A DNA stretch of 64,000 nucleotides from Gemmatimonadota bacterium (GCA_007130605.1 SLSF01000161.1:1-64000); one strand, 5' to 3'; counted from the stretch's first letter, positions 45,601-55,658 are shown. Made by a program: numbers and translations. The notes: generated by a model from the sequence alone, not told the origin.

Positions 45601-45936
45601 CTCGATGGCCTCCACCCGGAGACCCCCGATGCGGGGATCGGTCTCCTCGTTGAAGAAGAGGACCTCGCTCTGGGGAAAGAGGGGAGCCCGGTCCTCTCCC
45701 AGGAGGGAGGTGAGATCCGCCTCGAGGCGGACCGCCTCGTCGGGGGAGTCGGCCACCGCCACCCAGAGGTGTCCGGGGAGCGCCTCGTGGAGGGTGGCCA
45801 GAAGTGCGGATCCCGCGGATCCGGTGAGACCGGTCACGGTCCGGCTCCGTCCCGGCTTCGGCGGATCGGAGAGGAGCGACTGGAGGGCGGGGGTGGCGCG
45901 GAGCGCTTCCACCACCGTATGGGGGCTGGGGGTCAC
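42619..45936 (-). CDS. mfd: Transcription-repair coupling factor
   Basis: Mfd removes RNA polymerase stalled at lesions and recruits UvrA. The 1105-residue product has UvrB-homology N-domains, the RNA-polymerase-interaction module ([24 protein letters not shown]), a SF2 helicase with [18 protein letters not shown] (Walker A), IIDEEQRFG (Walker B) and [12 protein letters not shown], and a C-terminal TRCF domain. The GTG at 45936 is chosen as it is the first start codon after the BatA-like stop; an upstream ATG at 46062 would overlap that gene by 77 bp without Mfd-like sequence. Starts further in are not likely. Confidence 0.93.
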   Translation of the reverse strand: MTPSPHTVVEALRATPALQSLLSDPPKPGRSRTVTGLTGSAGSALLATLHEALPGHLWVAVADSPDEAVRLEADLTSLLGEDRAPLFPQSEVLFFNEETDPRIGGLRVEAIEALLGGTARLFVTTPRGLQERIAIPERLARLRLELEAGEEIGFGLLVEELEVMGFEKVALVEEVGHFAVRGGIIDVFSLGSPDPIRLEFWGDEITSIRYFDVSDQRSTSQVERVNLLPPTLQSPSEEGSGEAVRSLLEVLPDEAVVVRFGSGSWDPTLQRTWSQATEIRNDRLEGGETLPPVERILQPVEAAVRTLEAHPELLLLEDGPGDVILDTLPPPRIERKMDRLVDFLREEASRGAATVILCDNDGQAERLEEILEESSPRPRGIQIGVGTVEGGFRIPSASPPLNVLTDHEIFRRSRRVRRGRRFRGAVALESLAQLTPGDYVVHLDHGIGRFRELERIEVAGESLEVLAIEYSGGEVLRVPIYRLDLVERWVGETDEADPPTVHRIGGKRWKTLRRKTEEAIERMTQELVQLYAEREMMEGFAFSPDTRWQREMEASFLYRDTPDQARATREVKADMESPRPMDRLLCGDVGFGKTEVALRAAFKAVQDDRQVAVLAPTTILVEQHRRTFGERLADFPVRIEALSRFRTPAEQEEIRIGLETGEVDIVIGTHRLLSSDVRFKGLGLLIIDEEQRFGVKHKERLKKLRASVDVLTLTATPIPRTLQLSLSGVRNLSLMRTPPRDRLAVQTQSIPWSDGLLAEIMGRELDRGGQVFFLHNRVETIHSIAERVGGLAPDATVGVAHGQMGSHELDVVMRDFIEGATDILVCTSIVENGLDVPNANTLIVDRADRFGLAQLYQIRGRVGRSDRRAYCYLVVPESVTDDARQRLQVLEQYTELGSGYQVALRDLEIRGAGNLLGASQSGFAHAVGMDTYLRLLEDAVRRLRLGKEQEGEAFPEPDVSLRGSAYLPDGYVSDSSQKLHLYRRLSRLEGGEEAESLREELVDRYGPLPDEVERLIDARLLRILGRELGIERIFLRGREGRLNFRPAANPRMALLEEPFRKRQVEVTVRRMVPLSLGLKQMGAEPLTRTLIRALEAWIEARAKAS

Positions 45937-45985
45937 GTGGGTCGTGCGGGAAGGAGGGGCGAGGGTCCGGGGAGCCGTGGCGATG

Positions 45986-47944
45986 TCAGGACCGTCTCGA
46001 GCCGAGGGTGCCCGGCTCGGACGGCGAGGACAATGATACCGCTGCGGAGCGGTTCGCGGCACCGGTCCGCACCAGGATCCCCTCCACGAGGAGGAGGAGG
46101 AGGGCGCCGAGGAGGAGGGCGGTGGCGACCTCCCGCCCCCTTCGTTCCCCGCCGAAGGGGTCGGTGTGCGCCCCCGGGTCGTCGGCCGCCGTGACCCCGG
46201 AGGGCCAGTGGCCCGCCATCGTCTCGAGGGGGGTCGACGTCAGCTCTCCCACGGCTTCCCGGGGCACCTGGACCGCCTGGGAGGCCTGTCCCCGGCCCCC
46301 GGAATCGAAGATCTCGTAGTGGCCGGGGATTCCGGTATCGTGGAAGCGCCGGAGGCCATCAACGGCGATCCGCTGGCCGTCGGGACGCTGGACGGTGGCG
46401 GCTCCCGGCGGAAGCTCCATGGCGGTGCCGGCCCGGAGGCCCAGCCCCTCGCGGACCTCTCCCGCCCCCCAGGTGGGGGGCGCAAGGAGTCGGTCGAGGA
46501 AGGGGATCATCGCCGCACTGAGGGGGAGGTCGGTGAAGGCCGGGTCCAGAGGCGACCCCAGGAGGCGCACCGGAGAGCCGTCGGGACTGTCCCCCCGGAC
46601 GAGCCAGGGATCTCCCCCCGCGGTCCCGAGCTCGACTCCGGACTCGCCGGGTGGTCCCACCAGGAGAGTCCGATCGGTCACCTCCACCTCGCCCAGGCCG
46701 GCGGGGAAGCCGGGAGCGGGGGCCAGGACCCGCCTCGCATCCCCTCCTCCGGCCTCGACCCGCCACGGGAGCCCCACCGTCTCCAGGCTCCGGTTGAAGG
46801 CCGGAAGGAGGGAGAGGTCGCCGGGGGGGAGGAGGATCCGAAGGACCCCCGGGTCCACCGCGGGGATCTCCGGAGCGGTGTGAAGGACCACCTCGGCCCC
46901 GGTGGTCACCCGGACGATCCGGCCGGCGTCATGGAGGGTCTCGAGGGCGTCCTCCAGGTAGGGGTGGAGGGGATCTGGGGTGGCCACCCGGGGTGCCGAG
47001 CGGAGGTGGACCACGAATGGACGTCGATCGTCGGTGCGGAGGGCATCGGGGTCGATCTCGGCGCTTCCCACCAGGACCCCTTCGCCGAAGGGGGGCAGCT
47101 CGAGGCGCACCCTGCCGGTGTCGTCCGTGCGTCCCGCCCCTGCCAGTTCGTCGTCGATCCGGATTCGGACGGGGATGTCGGCGACCCCGGTCCCGGCCAG
47201 GTGCACGGAAATGACCAGGGGCTCCCCTGCCCGCGGGACGAGGCCGTCTCCCACCTCCACCGAGGCGATGCCCCGGTTCTCGGGGAGGTCCACGCCGGAA
47301 TTCACCAGAAGGACCGACACGCCGGGAGGCTCCGGCGGGCTCGAGTCCAGAAGGGTCTCCGCAACCCCCGTGGTGAGGACGATGATCCGCCGGGGGCCCT
47401 CCGAAGTGCCCTCCAGGAGGGCATCGGCCCGCTCCACCACCTGGGCGAGCCGGGGAAGGACCCCGGTGGACTCCAGGCCACGGAGAGCATCCACCGCTTC
47501 GGTGGGGGAAAGGGGGAGTGCGGGGCGCCATGGCTCCCCGGCTGCGACGATCCGGACCCGGTCGAGGGGTCCCAGGGCGGCAAGCGATTCCTCGCCCCGC
47601 CGCACCAGGTGGTCGAGGAGGGTTTCGGTTCCCACCACGGCGCCCGAGTGGATCCCGTTGTCCACCACCAGCACCACCTGGGCAGGGGGGTGTAAGCCAC
47701 CCCCCACGGGCAGGACCAGGCGGGCGCCCGCCAGGACCAGGAGGAGGATGATGGCGCACCGGACCAGGAGCAGGAGGAGTTCCCGGTACCGGAAGCTCCG
47801 GCGTTCCGCCTCGACCGAGCGCACCAGGTAGCGGATCGCCGGAAAGGCGTGGGTGCCCGGGTCCCGGCTCCGGTGGAGGTGGAGCCAGAGGGGGACGACG
47901 AGGGCGGCCCCGGCCAGGAGGAGGAGGGGAGCCAGAACCGTCAT
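45986..47944 (-). CDS. BatA-like membrane protein with degenerate von Willebrand A domain
   Basis: The 652-residue protein starts with two membrane segments of the BatA N-terminal type (LLLLAGAALVVPLWLHLHRSRDPGTHAFPAIRYL and LLLLLVRCAIILLLVLAGARLVLP). A vWA-like region follows, but its metal site is altered (VVDNGIHSG instead of DxSxS). Beta-rich domains come next, and a final membrane segment (ALLLGALLLLLVEGILV) ends it. With the DUF58 gene one base upstream it forms the core of a Bat/aerotolerance-type locus, usually next to a MoxR ATPase, which is not seen here. Role inferred only. Confidence 0.78.
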   Translation of the reverse strand: MTVLAPLLLLAGAALVVPLWLHLHRSRDPGTHAFPAIRYLVRSVEAERRSFRYRELLLLLVRCAIILLLVLAGARLVLPVGGGLHPPAQVVLVVDNGIHSGAVVGTETLLDHLVRRGEESLAALGPLDRVRIVAAGEPWRPALPLSPTEAVDALRGLESTGVLPRLAQVVERADALLEGTSEGPRRIIVLTTGVAETLLDSSPPEPPGVSVLLVNSGVDLPENRGIASVEVGDGLVPRAGEPLVISVHLAGTGVADIPVRIRIDDELAGAGRTDDTGRVRLELPPFGEGVLVGSAEIDPDALRTDDRRPFVVHLRSAPRVATPDPLHPYLEDALETLHDAGRIVRVTTGAEVVLHTAPEIPAVDPGVLRILLPPGDLSLLPAFNRSLETVGLPWRVEAGGGDARRVLAPAPGFPAGLGEVEVTDRTLLVGPPGESGVELGTAGGDPWLVRGDSPDGSPVRLLGSPLDPAFTDLPLSAAMIPFLDRLLAPPTWGAGEVREGLGLRAGTAMELPPGAATVQRPDGQRIAVDGLRRFHDTGIPGHYEIFDSGGRGQASQAVQVPREAVGELTSTPLETMAGHWPSGVTAADDPGAHTDPFGGERRGREVATALLLGALLLLLVEGILVRTGAANRSAAVSLSSPSEPGTLGSRRS

Positions 47945-47945
47945 G

Positions 47946-48860
47946 TCATCGCCGGCTCCGACTCCGGAGGAGGGCCCGGAGGGCGGGGGCGAAGGGCTCC
48001 GAGGTGTCCACCTGGAGGTAGTCGATCCCCGAGGGGACGAGTGCGCGGCGCCACTCCTCCACGGCTTCGGTCACCGAACGGCGGTAGGCCTCGCGTACCG
48101 CACGGACCTCCACCCGGACCTCGTCGCCGGTCTCTGGGTCACGGAAGCGCCGGAGTCCCGAGCCCTCCAGCTCGCGCTCCCCCGGATCCAGGAGGTGGAC
48201 CGCGATGACCTGGTGCCCCCGGTGGGCCAGGTAGCGGAGTGCCGAGGCGGTCTCCCCGGGGTCCATGAGGAGATCCGAGACGAGGATCACCATCCCGGCG
48301 CGCCGAAGACGGAGGGCGGATTCCCGCAGGGGAAGGCTCGCCCCGCTCCGGCCTCCCGCCTCCACCTCGGCCACCCGACGGAGGAATCGGCTCTCGTGCC
48401 GACCTCCGCCTCGGGCCGGGAGCCACTCGCGGACCTCCTCGTCGAAGGGCCCGAAGCCGACCCGGTCCCCCTGGCGAAAGAGGAGGAGCCCGAAGGCGGC
48501 GGTGAGCAGGCGGCCGTACCAGAGCTTGGTGGGGAGGTCGTCCGGCCTCGAACTCCACTCCATGGAGGCACTCACGTCGAGGAGGAGGTAGGCGCCCAGG
48601 TGCGTGTCCTCGTCGAACTGCTTGACGAAGAAGCGGTCGGAGCGTCCCACCATGCGCCAGTCCACCTGACGGAGGTCGTCTCCCGGCCGATAGGGGCGCA
48701 ACTCGGCGAACTCGCCCGAGAGTCCATGCCGAGCGGAGCGGTGCATCCCGAGGAGGAATCCCGAGACGACCCGGCGGGCGAGGAGGTCCAGGGGACCCAG
48801 TGCCGCCAGGACCTCCGGGTCCAGGAGGTCGCCGCGGCGCGAGAGGGGAGAGGTGGCCAT
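47946..48860 (-). CDS. DUF58 domain protein
   Basis: The 304-residue protein has the DUF58 hallmark YRPGDDLRQVDWRMVGRSDRFFVKQFDED and an intact vWA metal site, LLDVSASMEW (DxSxS). No membrane segment is obvious. DUF58 proteins typically accompany MoxR AAA+ ATPases and BatA-like proteins and are thought to help assemble or activate envelope complexes. The ATG at 48860 is eight bases after the DUF6588-like stop; the next gene (BatA-like) begins one base after its own stop. Confidence 0.85.
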   Translation of the reverse strand: MATSPLSRRGDLLDPEVLAALGPLDLLARRVVSGFLLGMHRSARHGLSGEFAELRPYRPGDDLRQVDWRMVGRSDRFFVKQFDEDTHLGAYLLLDVSASMEWSSRPDDLPTKLWYGRLLTAAFGLLLFRQGDRVGFGPFDEEVREWLPARGGGRHESRFLRRVAEVEAGGRSGASLPLRESALRLRRAGMVILVSDLLMDPGETASALRYLAHRGHQVIAVHLLDPGERELEGSGLRRFRDPETGDEVRVEVRAVREAYRRSVTEAVEEWRRALVPSGIDYLQVDTSEPFAPALRALLRSRSRR

Positions 48861-48868
48861 GGGTCGGG

Positions 48869-49921
48869 TCAGGGCATGCCGAACCCGACATGTACCGAGA
48901 AGGTATCGAAGTCTCCCGTCGTGTACCGTCCGCTCAGATTCATGAAGAGGAGCTGGAGCCGGAAACCGGCGCCCAGCGAAGTGGTGGTGTCCAGGTCCGA
49001 ACGGAATTGGACCGGGGTTCCCGACGCGGGCAGCCCCGGCGTGCCATCGGGATTCTCCACCTCGTAGGTGACATCCACCGTGGCGGACCGGAGCCCCGCG
49101 GTGCCGAAGACCGAGAGGGGGCCCACCGTGCGGCCGACGGAGAGCCATCCCTCCGAAGCACGGGCGTCGAGAAAGTCCCCCACTTCGAGGTCCTGCCGAC
49201 CCACACCCACCGAGAGGTCCACCGGTGAGGCGAACCACTGGCTCACCATGTGCTGGACCCCCCATCCGGTGGCGCCCACCCGTCCGATCTCGTCATTGAT
49301 CTCCACCCGGGGGAGGTAGCGCGCCGAGATCTCGGTTCCGAAGCCCACACCGACGGAGAAGCTCAGGATCGCCGTGGGCACCACGCTCAGGTCCAGCCCC
49401 TCGGGAAGGGCGATCCGGTAGTCGTCGGGATTCTCGCCGGCCTGGAGGAGGGCTTCGCGGTATGCCCCGTCGGGCTCCAGGCGGATTCCCGCTCCGGAGC
49501 CGACGGCGGAGGGGGTGCGGAGCGATCCGTCCACCGGGCGGAGGGGGTCGGTGAAGACCTGTTCGGGGACACCGGGGGGAGCCCATCGCAGGGTATCGGG
49601 AAGGACTGCCAGGAAGCTCCGGGCCGATTCCCCGGGTCGGGCTCCATTGACCCGGATCCCCAGATCGAAGGAGAGGAGCCCCCGGACCCGGGCGGCATCG
49701 AAGACCCCTCCCGTAAGGGCGAAGGTCATGCCGTCGGAGAGGGGGCGAAGGTAGCCCTCGGCATTCTCGCCCACCAGGGCACGGATCTGCTCTTCGGCGG
49801 ACTGGCCCAGGGCCGGGACCGCGTCGAATGCCGTGATCGCCACCAGGAGGAGTGTGGCGACCGCGCCTCCGCGGAGCGTCCCATGGACGCGGCCCGGGCT
49901 CGAATCGGAATGTGGCGACAT
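48869..49921 (-). CDS. DUF6588-like secreted beta-barrel protein
   Basis: The 350-residue product has a signal peptide (to ALGQ) and many amphipathic strands ([118 protein letters not shown]). The terminal aromatic strand and the repeated Gly-rich turns fit an outer-membrane barrel such as DUF6588. It begins the leftward block and is divergent from lepA. Confidence 0.65.
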   Translation of the reverse strand: MSPHSDSSPGRVHGTLRGGAVATLLLVAITAFDAVPALGQSAEEQIRALVGENAEGYLRPLSDGMTFALTGGVFDAARVRGLLSFDLGIRVNGARPGESARSFLAVLPDTLRWAPPGVPEQVFTDPLRPVDGSLRTPSAVGSGAGIRLEPDGAYREALLQAGENPDDYRIALPEGLDLSVVPTAILSFSVGVGFGTEISARYLPRVEINDEIGRVGATGWGVQHMVSQWFASPVDLSVGVGRQDLEVGDFLDARASEGWLSVGRTVGPLSVFGTAGLRSATVDVTYEVENPDGTPGLPASGTPVQFRSDLDTTTSLGAGFRLQLLFMNLSGRYTTGDFDTFSVHVGFGMP

Positions 49922-50047
49922 GGTCCGAATCTCTCCGTCCCGTTTGCGGAACCGTGCGGGGAGCAGGGTGGAGTGGATGGGCCGCCGTCCAACGGCCTTT
50001 CTGAATTAAAGGTCGCGGGCACCGAAGCGCCATCCCCCGGTCTCCGA

Positions 50048-50076
50048 TTGATCCCCGCTCCCACTCCGGGTTATCT
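50048..50076 (+). promoter_or_regulatory. Candidate promoter of lepA
   Basis: TTGATC (50048-50053), 17 bp, TTATCT (50071-50076), 46 bases before the GTG start of lepA. Confidence 0.5.
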
Positions 50077-50122
50077 TCGGGTTCGAGACCGACAGTCCGC
50101 CGTCTTTCTCCCCCCGGGTCCC

Positions 50123-51922
50123 GTGCGCACCGACTCCATTCGAAATTTCTGTATCGTCGCCCACATCGACCATGGGAAGTCGACCCTCGCCGATCGCCTC
50201 CTGGAGGCTACCGGGGCTCTGGACTCCCGCGCCATGCGTGCGCAGGTTCTGGACTCCAACGAACTGGAACGGGAGCGGGGGATCACCATCAAGCTCCACG
50301 CGGTGCGGATGGACTACCGGGCACCCTCGGGGGAGACCTTCCAGCTCAACCTCATCGACACCCCGGGGCATGTGGACTTCACCTACGAGGTCTCTCGCTC
50401 CCTGGTGGCGTGCGAGGGAGCGCTTCTCATCGTCGACGCGAGCCAGGGGATCCAGGCCCAGACCCTCTCGAACCTCTTCCTGGCCCTCGATGCCGGGCTC
50501 GAGATCATTCCGGTCCTGAACAAGATCGACCTTCCCGGGGCCGAGCCCGAGCGGCGCCGCGACGAGCTCGTCGACCTCCTCGGGGTGGATCCCGACACGA
50601 TCCTGGTGGCAAGTGCGAAGGATGGCGTCGGGATCAAACCGATCCTCGAGGCGGTGGTGGAGCGGGTGCCCCCTCCCACCGGAGACCCGGAGGCGCCCCT
50701 CCGCGCCCTCATCTTTGACTCCCTCTACGACAAGTACCTGGGCGCGGTCCCCTCCATCCGGGTGGTGGACGGGACCCTTCGCCCGGGAATGACGGTGGGG
50801 TTTGGAGCCCATGACGAGGAGTACGAGGTGTCCGAGGTTGGCTTCCAGCGGCTGGAGCGGATTTCCGTCGATGCCCTGGGACCCGGCGAGGTGGGATACC
50901 TGGTGGGGGCCATCAAGGAAGTCTCCCACACCCGGGTGGGAGACACGATCTTCGACGCCGAGAACCGGGCCACCGAGCTCCTCCCGGGCTACCAGGAGGT
51001 CCGGCCCATGGTCTTCGCCGGCCTCTATCCCACCGACTCCGACGAGTACGAGGACCTCAGGGAGGCGCTCGAGCGGCTGAAGCTCAACGACGCCGCCCTC
51101 CAGTACGAGCCCGAGACCTCGGCAGCCCTGGGCTTCGGTTTCCGGTGCGGCTTCCTGGGACTCCTCCACATGGAGATCGTCCAGGAGCGCCTGGACCGGG
51201 AGTTCGGGGTGGAGCTCATCACCACCGTCCCCAACGTGAAGTACGAGGTGAAGCTCACCGACGGGAGCGAACTCACCGTGGAGACGCCCACGAAGCTCCC
51301 CGACCCCGGCCGGATCGAATCGGTGAGCGAGCCGGTGGTGAGCGCCCGGATCATGTGCCCCGCCGAGTACATCGGGAATGTGCAGAAGCTCGGGCACGAG
51401 CGACGGGGCATCTTCAAGGGGATGCAGTACCTGGATCCCCAGCGGGTGGAGATCGAGTTCGAACTCCCCCTGGCCGAGATCGTCCTCGACTTCTACGATC
51501 GGCTGAAGAGCGGGACCCGGGGCTATGCCTCCTTCGACTATGAGTTCAAGGAGTACCGGGTGGACGAGCTGGTCCGACTCGACATCCTCGTGAATGGAGA
51601 CCCCATCGATGCCTTCTCGGTGATCATCCACGTGGACAAGGCCGAAACCCATGGCCGGAGCCTGGTGAAGCGGCTCCGGGAGCTCATCCCTCGCCAGCAG
51701 TTCGAGGTGGCGCTCCAGGCCGCCATCGGAAACCGCATCGTGGCACGGGAGAGCGTGAAGGCGGTGCGGAAGAATGTGACCGCCAAGTGCTACGGGGGTG
51801 ACATCACCCGGAAGCGGAAGCTCCTGGAACGGCAGAAGGAGGGGAAGAAGCGGATGAAACAGGTGGGCTCGGTGGAGATTCCCCAGGAGGCCTTCCTCGC
51901 CGTCCGCTCCCTCGGCGAGTGA
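50123..51922 (+). CDS. lepA: Elongation factor 4 (ribosome back-translocase)
   Basis: LepA/EF4 is a translational GTPase related to EF-G. The 599-residue product has the usual length and motifs: [16 protein letters not shown] (G1), ERERGITIK (G2), DTPGHVDF (G3), NKIDLP (G4), SAKDG (G5), and the LepA-specific C-terminal domain ([26 protein letters not shown]). GTG start at 50123 gives the typical [18 protein letters not shown]-like start. The stop overlaps the next GTG (GTGA), so the kinase gene behind it is coupled to lepA. Confidence 0.96.
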   Translation: MRTDSIRNFCIVAHIDHGKSTLADRLLEATGALDSRAMRAQVLDSNELERERGITIKLHAVRMDYRAPSGETFQLNLIDTPGHVDFTYEVSRSLVACEGALLIVDASQGIQAQTLSNLFLALDAGLEIIPVLNKIDLPGAEPERRRDELVDLLGVDPDTILVASAKDGVGIKPILEAVVERVPPPTGDPEAPLRALIFDSLYDKYLGAVPSIRVVDGTLRPGMTVGFGAHDEEYEVSEVGFQRLERISVDALGPGEVGYLVGAIKEVSHTRVGDTIFDAENRATELLPGYQEVRPMVFAGLYPTDSDEYEDLREALERLKLNDAALQYEPETSAALGFGFRCGFLGLLHMEIVQERLDREFGVELITTVPNVKYEVKLTDGSELTVETPTKLPDPGRIESVSEPVVSARIMCPAEYIGNVQKLGHERRGIFKGMQYLDPQRVEIEFELPLAEIVLDFYDRLKSGTRGYASFDYEFKEYRVDELVRLDILVNGDPIDAFSVIIHVDKAETHGRSLVKRLRELIPRQQFEVALQAAIGNRIVARESVKAVRKNVTAKCYGGDITRKRKLLERQKEGKKRMKQVGSVEIPQEAFLAVRSLGE

Positions 51923-52914
51923 CGGTGGGCTGTCGGCTGGGGGTGGTGGGAACCCTCGTCTGGGACACGATCCACCGGCGGGATGTCCGCGAGGCACCGG
52001 TGGAGGAGTGGGGCGGCATCGGTTACGCCCTGGAGTCGCTGGTGGCCTCTCTCCCCGCGGGGTGGGAGATCGTGCCCCTGGTGAAGATCGGGGCCGACCT
52101 GGCGGAGCCGGCCGGGCGCTACCTCTCCACCCTGCCCGGCGTGATCCCCGGTCCCGGGGTGCGAACGGTTCCCGAGGCCAACAACCGGGTGGAGCTGAAC
52201 TACTCGGAGGGGATCCGGCGTTCGGAGCGCCTCTCCGGTGGGGTCCCTCCCTGGGCGCCGGGGGAACTCCCTCCGCTTGTCTCCGGGTGCGACGCCCTCT
52301 ATGTGAACTTCATCTCGGGATTCGAGATGACCCTGGAGTCGGCCCTCGAACTGCGGGACCACTTCCAGGGGCCCATCTGGGCCGACCTCCACTCCCTCTT
52401 CCTGGGGGTCGACGAGGAGGGTCTTCGGATTCCGAAGCCCCTCAACCGGTGGTCGGAGTGGTTCCGGGCCTTCGATGCCGTCCAGGTGAACGAAGATGAG
52501 TTTCGCCTCCTGGGCTCCGGGGGCGGCGACCCCTGGACCCTCGCCGCCCGTGCGGTGGGCCGCGATCTGCGGCTCCTGGCGGTGACTCTGGGGGAGCGGG
52601 GTTCGGCGTGCGTGGTCGAGGAGGCGCTCCCCGCCGATCCCTTCCGGTGGGCGCGCGAACGGCCGGCACTGGCGCCGAACCGTCCGGCCCGTTCCTTTCG
52701 GGTCGAGGCGGAAGCGGTGGAGGAGGCCACCGATTCCACCGGCTGCGGCGACGTCTGGGGGTCGACGACCTTCGCCCGCCTCCTGGCCGGGGACTCCCTC
52801 GAGGAGGCCCTCGCACAGGGAAACCGGATGGCGGCACGCAATGTGACGCACCGCGGCGCCCGGGGCCTCCACCACCATCTGACGGGGGGGATCGCCCCGG
52901 GGAGTGAGCCATGA
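51919..52914 (+). CDS. PfkB (ribokinase)-family carbohydrate kinase-like protein
   Basis: The 331-residue product begins [12 protein letters not shown], has a glycine-rich [14 protein letters not shown] (first PfkB signature), [26 protein letters not shown] and [21 protein letters not shown] with the GCGD catalytic Asp. This is the ribokinase fold, and the active-site motif is intact, but the substrate is unknown. Position between lepA and a STAS-HATPase gene, with GTGA and ATGA overlaps on both sides, is unexpected for a sugar kinase and suggests it acts in the same process. Confidence 0.82.
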   Translation: MTVGCRLGVVGTLVWDTIHRRDVREAPVEEWGGIGYALESLVASLPAGWEIVPLVKIGADLAEPAGRYLSTLPGVIPGPGVRTVPEANNRVELNYSEGIRRSERLSGGVPPWAPGELPPLVSGCDALYVNFISGFEMTLESALELRDHFQGPIWADLHSLFLGVDEEGLRIPKPLNRWSEWFRAFDAVQVNEDEFRLLGSGGGDPWTLAARAVGRDLRLLAVTLGERGSACVVEEALPADPFRWARERPALAPNRPARSFRVEAEAVEEATDSTGCGDVWGSTTFARLLAGDSLEEALAQGNRMAARNVTHRGARGLHHHLTGGIAPGSEP

Positions 52915-53804
52915 GGGTGCTCGACCTGCCGCAGAGCCTGGACTACCGAAGTGTCGGGGAGGTCATGGAGCGCGCGGTGGAGTGCCGGGGCGAGAAGGTT
53001 CTCCTCGATGGGCGCCGGCTCCGATTCGTCGATCCGGTGGGGATGCTGGGACTCCTCGGGAATGGACGCTACCTTGGGGAGGGAAGTGGCGCTCCCCCTC
53101 GGCTGGCCCTCGATCCGGACTCCGACGTGCACCGGTACCTGGCCCGGATGAACTTCTTCGAGGCGGCCGAGGGGGTGCTCGCCGTGGAAGGGGTGGCCCG
53201 GCCGCGAAGGGGAGGTGCCTCCGATGTCCTCCTCGAGATCACCCCCATCGCCGAGAACCGCGATGTGCACGCCCTGGTGGAGCACATCCAGGATCGTGCG
53301 GGGACGATCCTCTCGAGAACGCTGGGCTATCCGCCCTCCGCCGTGATCCAGTTCGCGGTGATCCTCTCGGAGGTCTGCCAGAACATCCTGGAGCACGCCG
53401 GCGCGCCGGGGTGGGTGGCGGCCCAGACCTACCAGTGGTCCCGCCGGCTGGGGCGCCAGGTCCTGGTGCTCGCCGTGGGTGACCTGGGACGGGGCTTCCG
53501 GGGTTCGCTGGAGGGGGAGCACGCCGGACGCTTCGGATCCCGCTGGGGCGACGCCACCGCGCTGGAGGCCGCCTTCATCCATGGTCTCACCCGCTTCCCG
53601 GACCAGGGTCGAGGGCAGGGGATCCAGCAGATCCGGAAGCAGGTCCGCCGCTGGGGCGGGGTGATCTCGGTCCGGAGCGGCCGGGCGCGGATCGCCGACT
53701 CGGCCGACTGGGAGGCGCTGCCCCCCATGGAGGACGGCCTCGCCCCCTTCCCCGGCGCATGGATCACCATTCTACTTCCTGCAGCGGAGGGAGCCGGCGA
53801 GTGA
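52911..53804 (+). CDS. STAS-domain plus HATPase (anti-sigma/serine-kinase-like) protein
   Basis: The 297-residue cytosolic protein has an N-terminal STAS-like region (VLLDGRRLRFVDPVGMLGLLG, about 30-52) in which the phosphorylatable Ser position is Val. A GHKL ATPase follows: N box LSEVCQNILEHAG (about 150-162), G1 box VGDLGRGFRG, G2 box GRGQGIQQIRKQV. Such HATPases (SpoIIAB/RsbW-like) phosphorylate STAS partners. The downstream gene, coupled by a GTGA overlap, encodes a STAS protein with Ser, a natural candidate substrate. No sigma factor is adjacent. Confidence 0.78.
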   Translation: MRVLDLPQSLDYRSVGEVMERAVECRGEKVLLDGRRLRFVDPVGMLGLLGNGRYLGEGSGAPPRLALDPDSDVHRYLARMNFFEAAEGVLAVEGVARPRRGGASDVLLEITPIAENRDVHALVEHIQDRAGTILSRTLGYPPSAVIQFAVILSEVCQNILEHAGAPGWVAAQTYQWSRRLGRQVLVLAVGDLGRGFRGSLEGEHAGRFGSRWGDATALEAAFIHGLTRFPDQGRGQGIQQIRKQVRRWGGVISVRSGRARIADSADWEALPPMEDGLAPFPGAWITILLPAAEGAGE

Positions 53805-54406
53805 GTGGAGAGACCCCCGAACACGAGATCCAGCTCGACGCCTTCGCCGTCGATGTGCGGGAGCTTCTCTCGCGCACGGTGGCGAGCCTCTACTCCCACC
53901 TGATCACCCGGCCCACCGGTCGCGCCGTGCGGATGGCCATCGAGGCCCAGCTCGGGGAGCTCGAGGGACCGACCCTCTCGCTGGTGGACTTCTCGTCGGT
54001 GTCGGTCCTCGACTACTCGTGTGCCGACGAGGTGGTGGCCAAGCTCCTCCTGGGGATCCGGGAGGGGGATCCGGTGGAGGGGGAGTTCTTCGTGCTCTTC
54101 CGGGGGCTCCGGGCCTTCCACCGCGACCCGGTCATGGAGGTCCTCGAACGCTACGATCTCCACGCGGTGGTGGAGAGCGAGGGGTCGGCGGTGGAGCTCC
54201 TGGGACCCGCGGCGCCGGCCGAGCGGGCACTCTGGGCCCGGGTGGAGGACCAGGGGCGGATTCCCGCCTCTGACCTCGAGGACACCCTCGACCCCGAGGA
54301 CCGCGACGCGCTCCATCGCCTCCTTCGGTCTCGCAGCCTCTTCCGCGACCCCTACCGGGGCGACCTCTACGCCCTCACCGAACTCGCCCGTCTCCTGGAC
54401 CCCTGA
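53801..54406 (+). CDS. STAS-like domain protein with predicted C-terminal winged helix
   Basis: The 201-residue product has a STAS core with LSLVDFSSVSVLDYSCADEVVAKLLL (about residues 55-80), in which Ser sits where anti-anti-sigma factors are phosphorylated. The C-terminal 55 residues (GRIPASDLEDTLDPEDRDALHRLLRSRSLFRDPYRGDLYALTELARLL) look like a winged helix with a wing around FRDPYRGDLYAL. It could therefore be a DNA-binding output or RNA-binding partner controlled by the upstream HATPase. GTG start overlaps the upstream stop. The wing is a prediction by eye. Confidence 0.68.
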   Translation: MSGETPEHEIQLDAFAVDVRELLSRTVASLYSHLITRPTGRAVRMAIEAQLGELEGPTLSLVDFSSVSVLDYSCADEVVAKLLLGIREGDPVEGEFFVLFRGLRAFHRDPVMEVLERYDLHAVVESEGSAVELLGPAAPAERALWARVEDQGRIPASDLEDTLDPEDRDALHRLLRSRSLFRDPYRGDLYALTELARLLDP

Positions 54407-54419
54407 CGCCGGATCGACC

Positions 54420-55658
54420 ATGGATGCCTTTTCCAAGACCCCCGACTCCACTACGCGCCCGATTCCCGAGCCCGGTGCCGGTAGCCGTCACGTCCAGGAA
54501 TCGCTCGAGACCCGGGCGATCCATGGCGGCGGGGATCCAGGTGGGGAGTCGGGACGTCCGGTCACTCCGCCCATCGTCCAGTCGTCCACCTTTCATGGAG
54601 GGCTTCCGGGAGACGAGACCCCCCTGGCGTACACGCGCTACGGGGTGAACCCCAACCAGGTGGCGGTGGGACGGAAGATGGCCCACCTGGAGGGGATGGA
54701 GGAGGGCCTGGTGACGGCGAGCGGGATGGCGGCCATCTCTCTCACCCTCCTGGCACTGGTCCGGAACGGGGACCACCTGGTCTCTTCGGTCCACCTCTAC
54801 GGGGCCACCCGGAACTTCATGGAGCGGGAACTCCCGCGGCGGGGGGTGGAGGTGACCTTCGTCGATCCGGACAACCCCAGGAGCTGGCGGCACGCCCTCC
54901 GACCCGAGACGCGCGGCCTCTACCTGGAGATGCCGACGAATCCAATGCTCCGGGTCTTCGATCCCCGTCCGGTTTCTCGTCTCGCCCTGGAACGGGGACT
55001 CCCCCTGATCATGGATGCCACCTTCGCCACACCCATGAACTTCCGGGCGGCGGATCACGGGGTCGATGTGGTGGTGCACTCGGCCACCAAGTACCTGGGG
55101 GGACATTCGGATCTCATCGCAGGGGTGATCTGCGGCCCCGCGGCGCTCATCGACGAGGTACGCGGGCTCCTTCGGCTCTATGGTCCCTCGGCCGATCCGC
55201 ACATGGCGTGGCTCCTCGATCGGGGTCTCCGGACCCTCCCGGTCCGGATGGCCCGGCACAACGAGAACGCCCTCGCCCTCGCCCACTGGTTCGCCGGGTC
55301 CGAGGGGGTCGAGCGGGTGATCCATCCCTTCCACGACGACCACCCCGACGCGGAGATCGCCCGGGAGCTCCTCTCGGGCGGGGGGGGAATGCTGGGCGTC
55401 GTGGTGGAGGGAGGCGAGGCGGGGGCCGTGGCCTTCTGCCGTGCCCTGGAACTCGCCGCGGTGGCGCCGAGCCTGGGTGGGGTCGAGACCCTCGTCTCCC
55501 TTCCGGCGTGGACCTCCCACCGCACCCTGACCGGCGCAGAGCGGGAGGCTCGGGGGATCGCGCCGGGTTTCGTACGGATCTCCGTCGGTCTCGAGGGGTT
55601 GGAGGATCTGAAGCGGGACTTCCGCAGGGGTCTCGCGGCGGTGCTCTCCGGACATTGA
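54420..55658 (+). CDS. Trans-sulfuration PLP enzyme (cystathionine gamma-lyase / methionine gamma-lyase / gamma-synthase family)
   Basis: The 412-residue enzyme belongs to the Cys/Met metabolism PLP family: TRAIHGG at the start, YTRYGVNPNQVAVGRKMAHLEGMEEGLVTASGMAAIS, LEMPTNPMLRVFDPRPVS, DATFATPMNFRAADHGVDVVVHSATKYLGGHSDLIAG with the PLP lysine in SATKYL, and LGGVETLVSLPAWTSH. These enzymes make or break cystathionine or degrade methionine; which one cannot be settled by eye. It begins 13 bases after the STAS gene, so may share the transcript from lepA. Confidence 0.88.
   Translation: MDAFSKTPDSTTRPIPEPGAGSRHVQESLETRAIHGGGDPGGESGRPVTPPIVQSSTFHGGLPGDETPLAYTRYGVNPNQVAVGRKMAHLEGMEEGLVTASGMAAISLTLLALVRNGDHLVSSVHLYGATRNFMERELPRRGVEVTFVDPDNPRSWRHALRPETRGLYLEMPTNPMLRVFDPRPVSRLALERGLPLIMDATFATPMNFRAADHGVDVVVHSATKYLGGHSDLIAGVICGPAALIDEVRGLLRLYGPSADPHMAWLLDRGLRTLPVRMARHNENALALAHWFAGSEGVERVIHPFHDDHPDAEIARELLSGGGGMLGVVVEGGEAGAVAFCRALELAAVAPSLGGVETLVSLPAWTSHRTLTGAEREARGIAPGFVRISVGLEGLEDLKRDFRRGLAAVLSGH

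Noticed and set aside
42619-46062. Longer mfd with ATG at 46062
   Set aside because: It would overlap the BatA-like gene by 77 bp; the extra 42 residues have no Mfd character.
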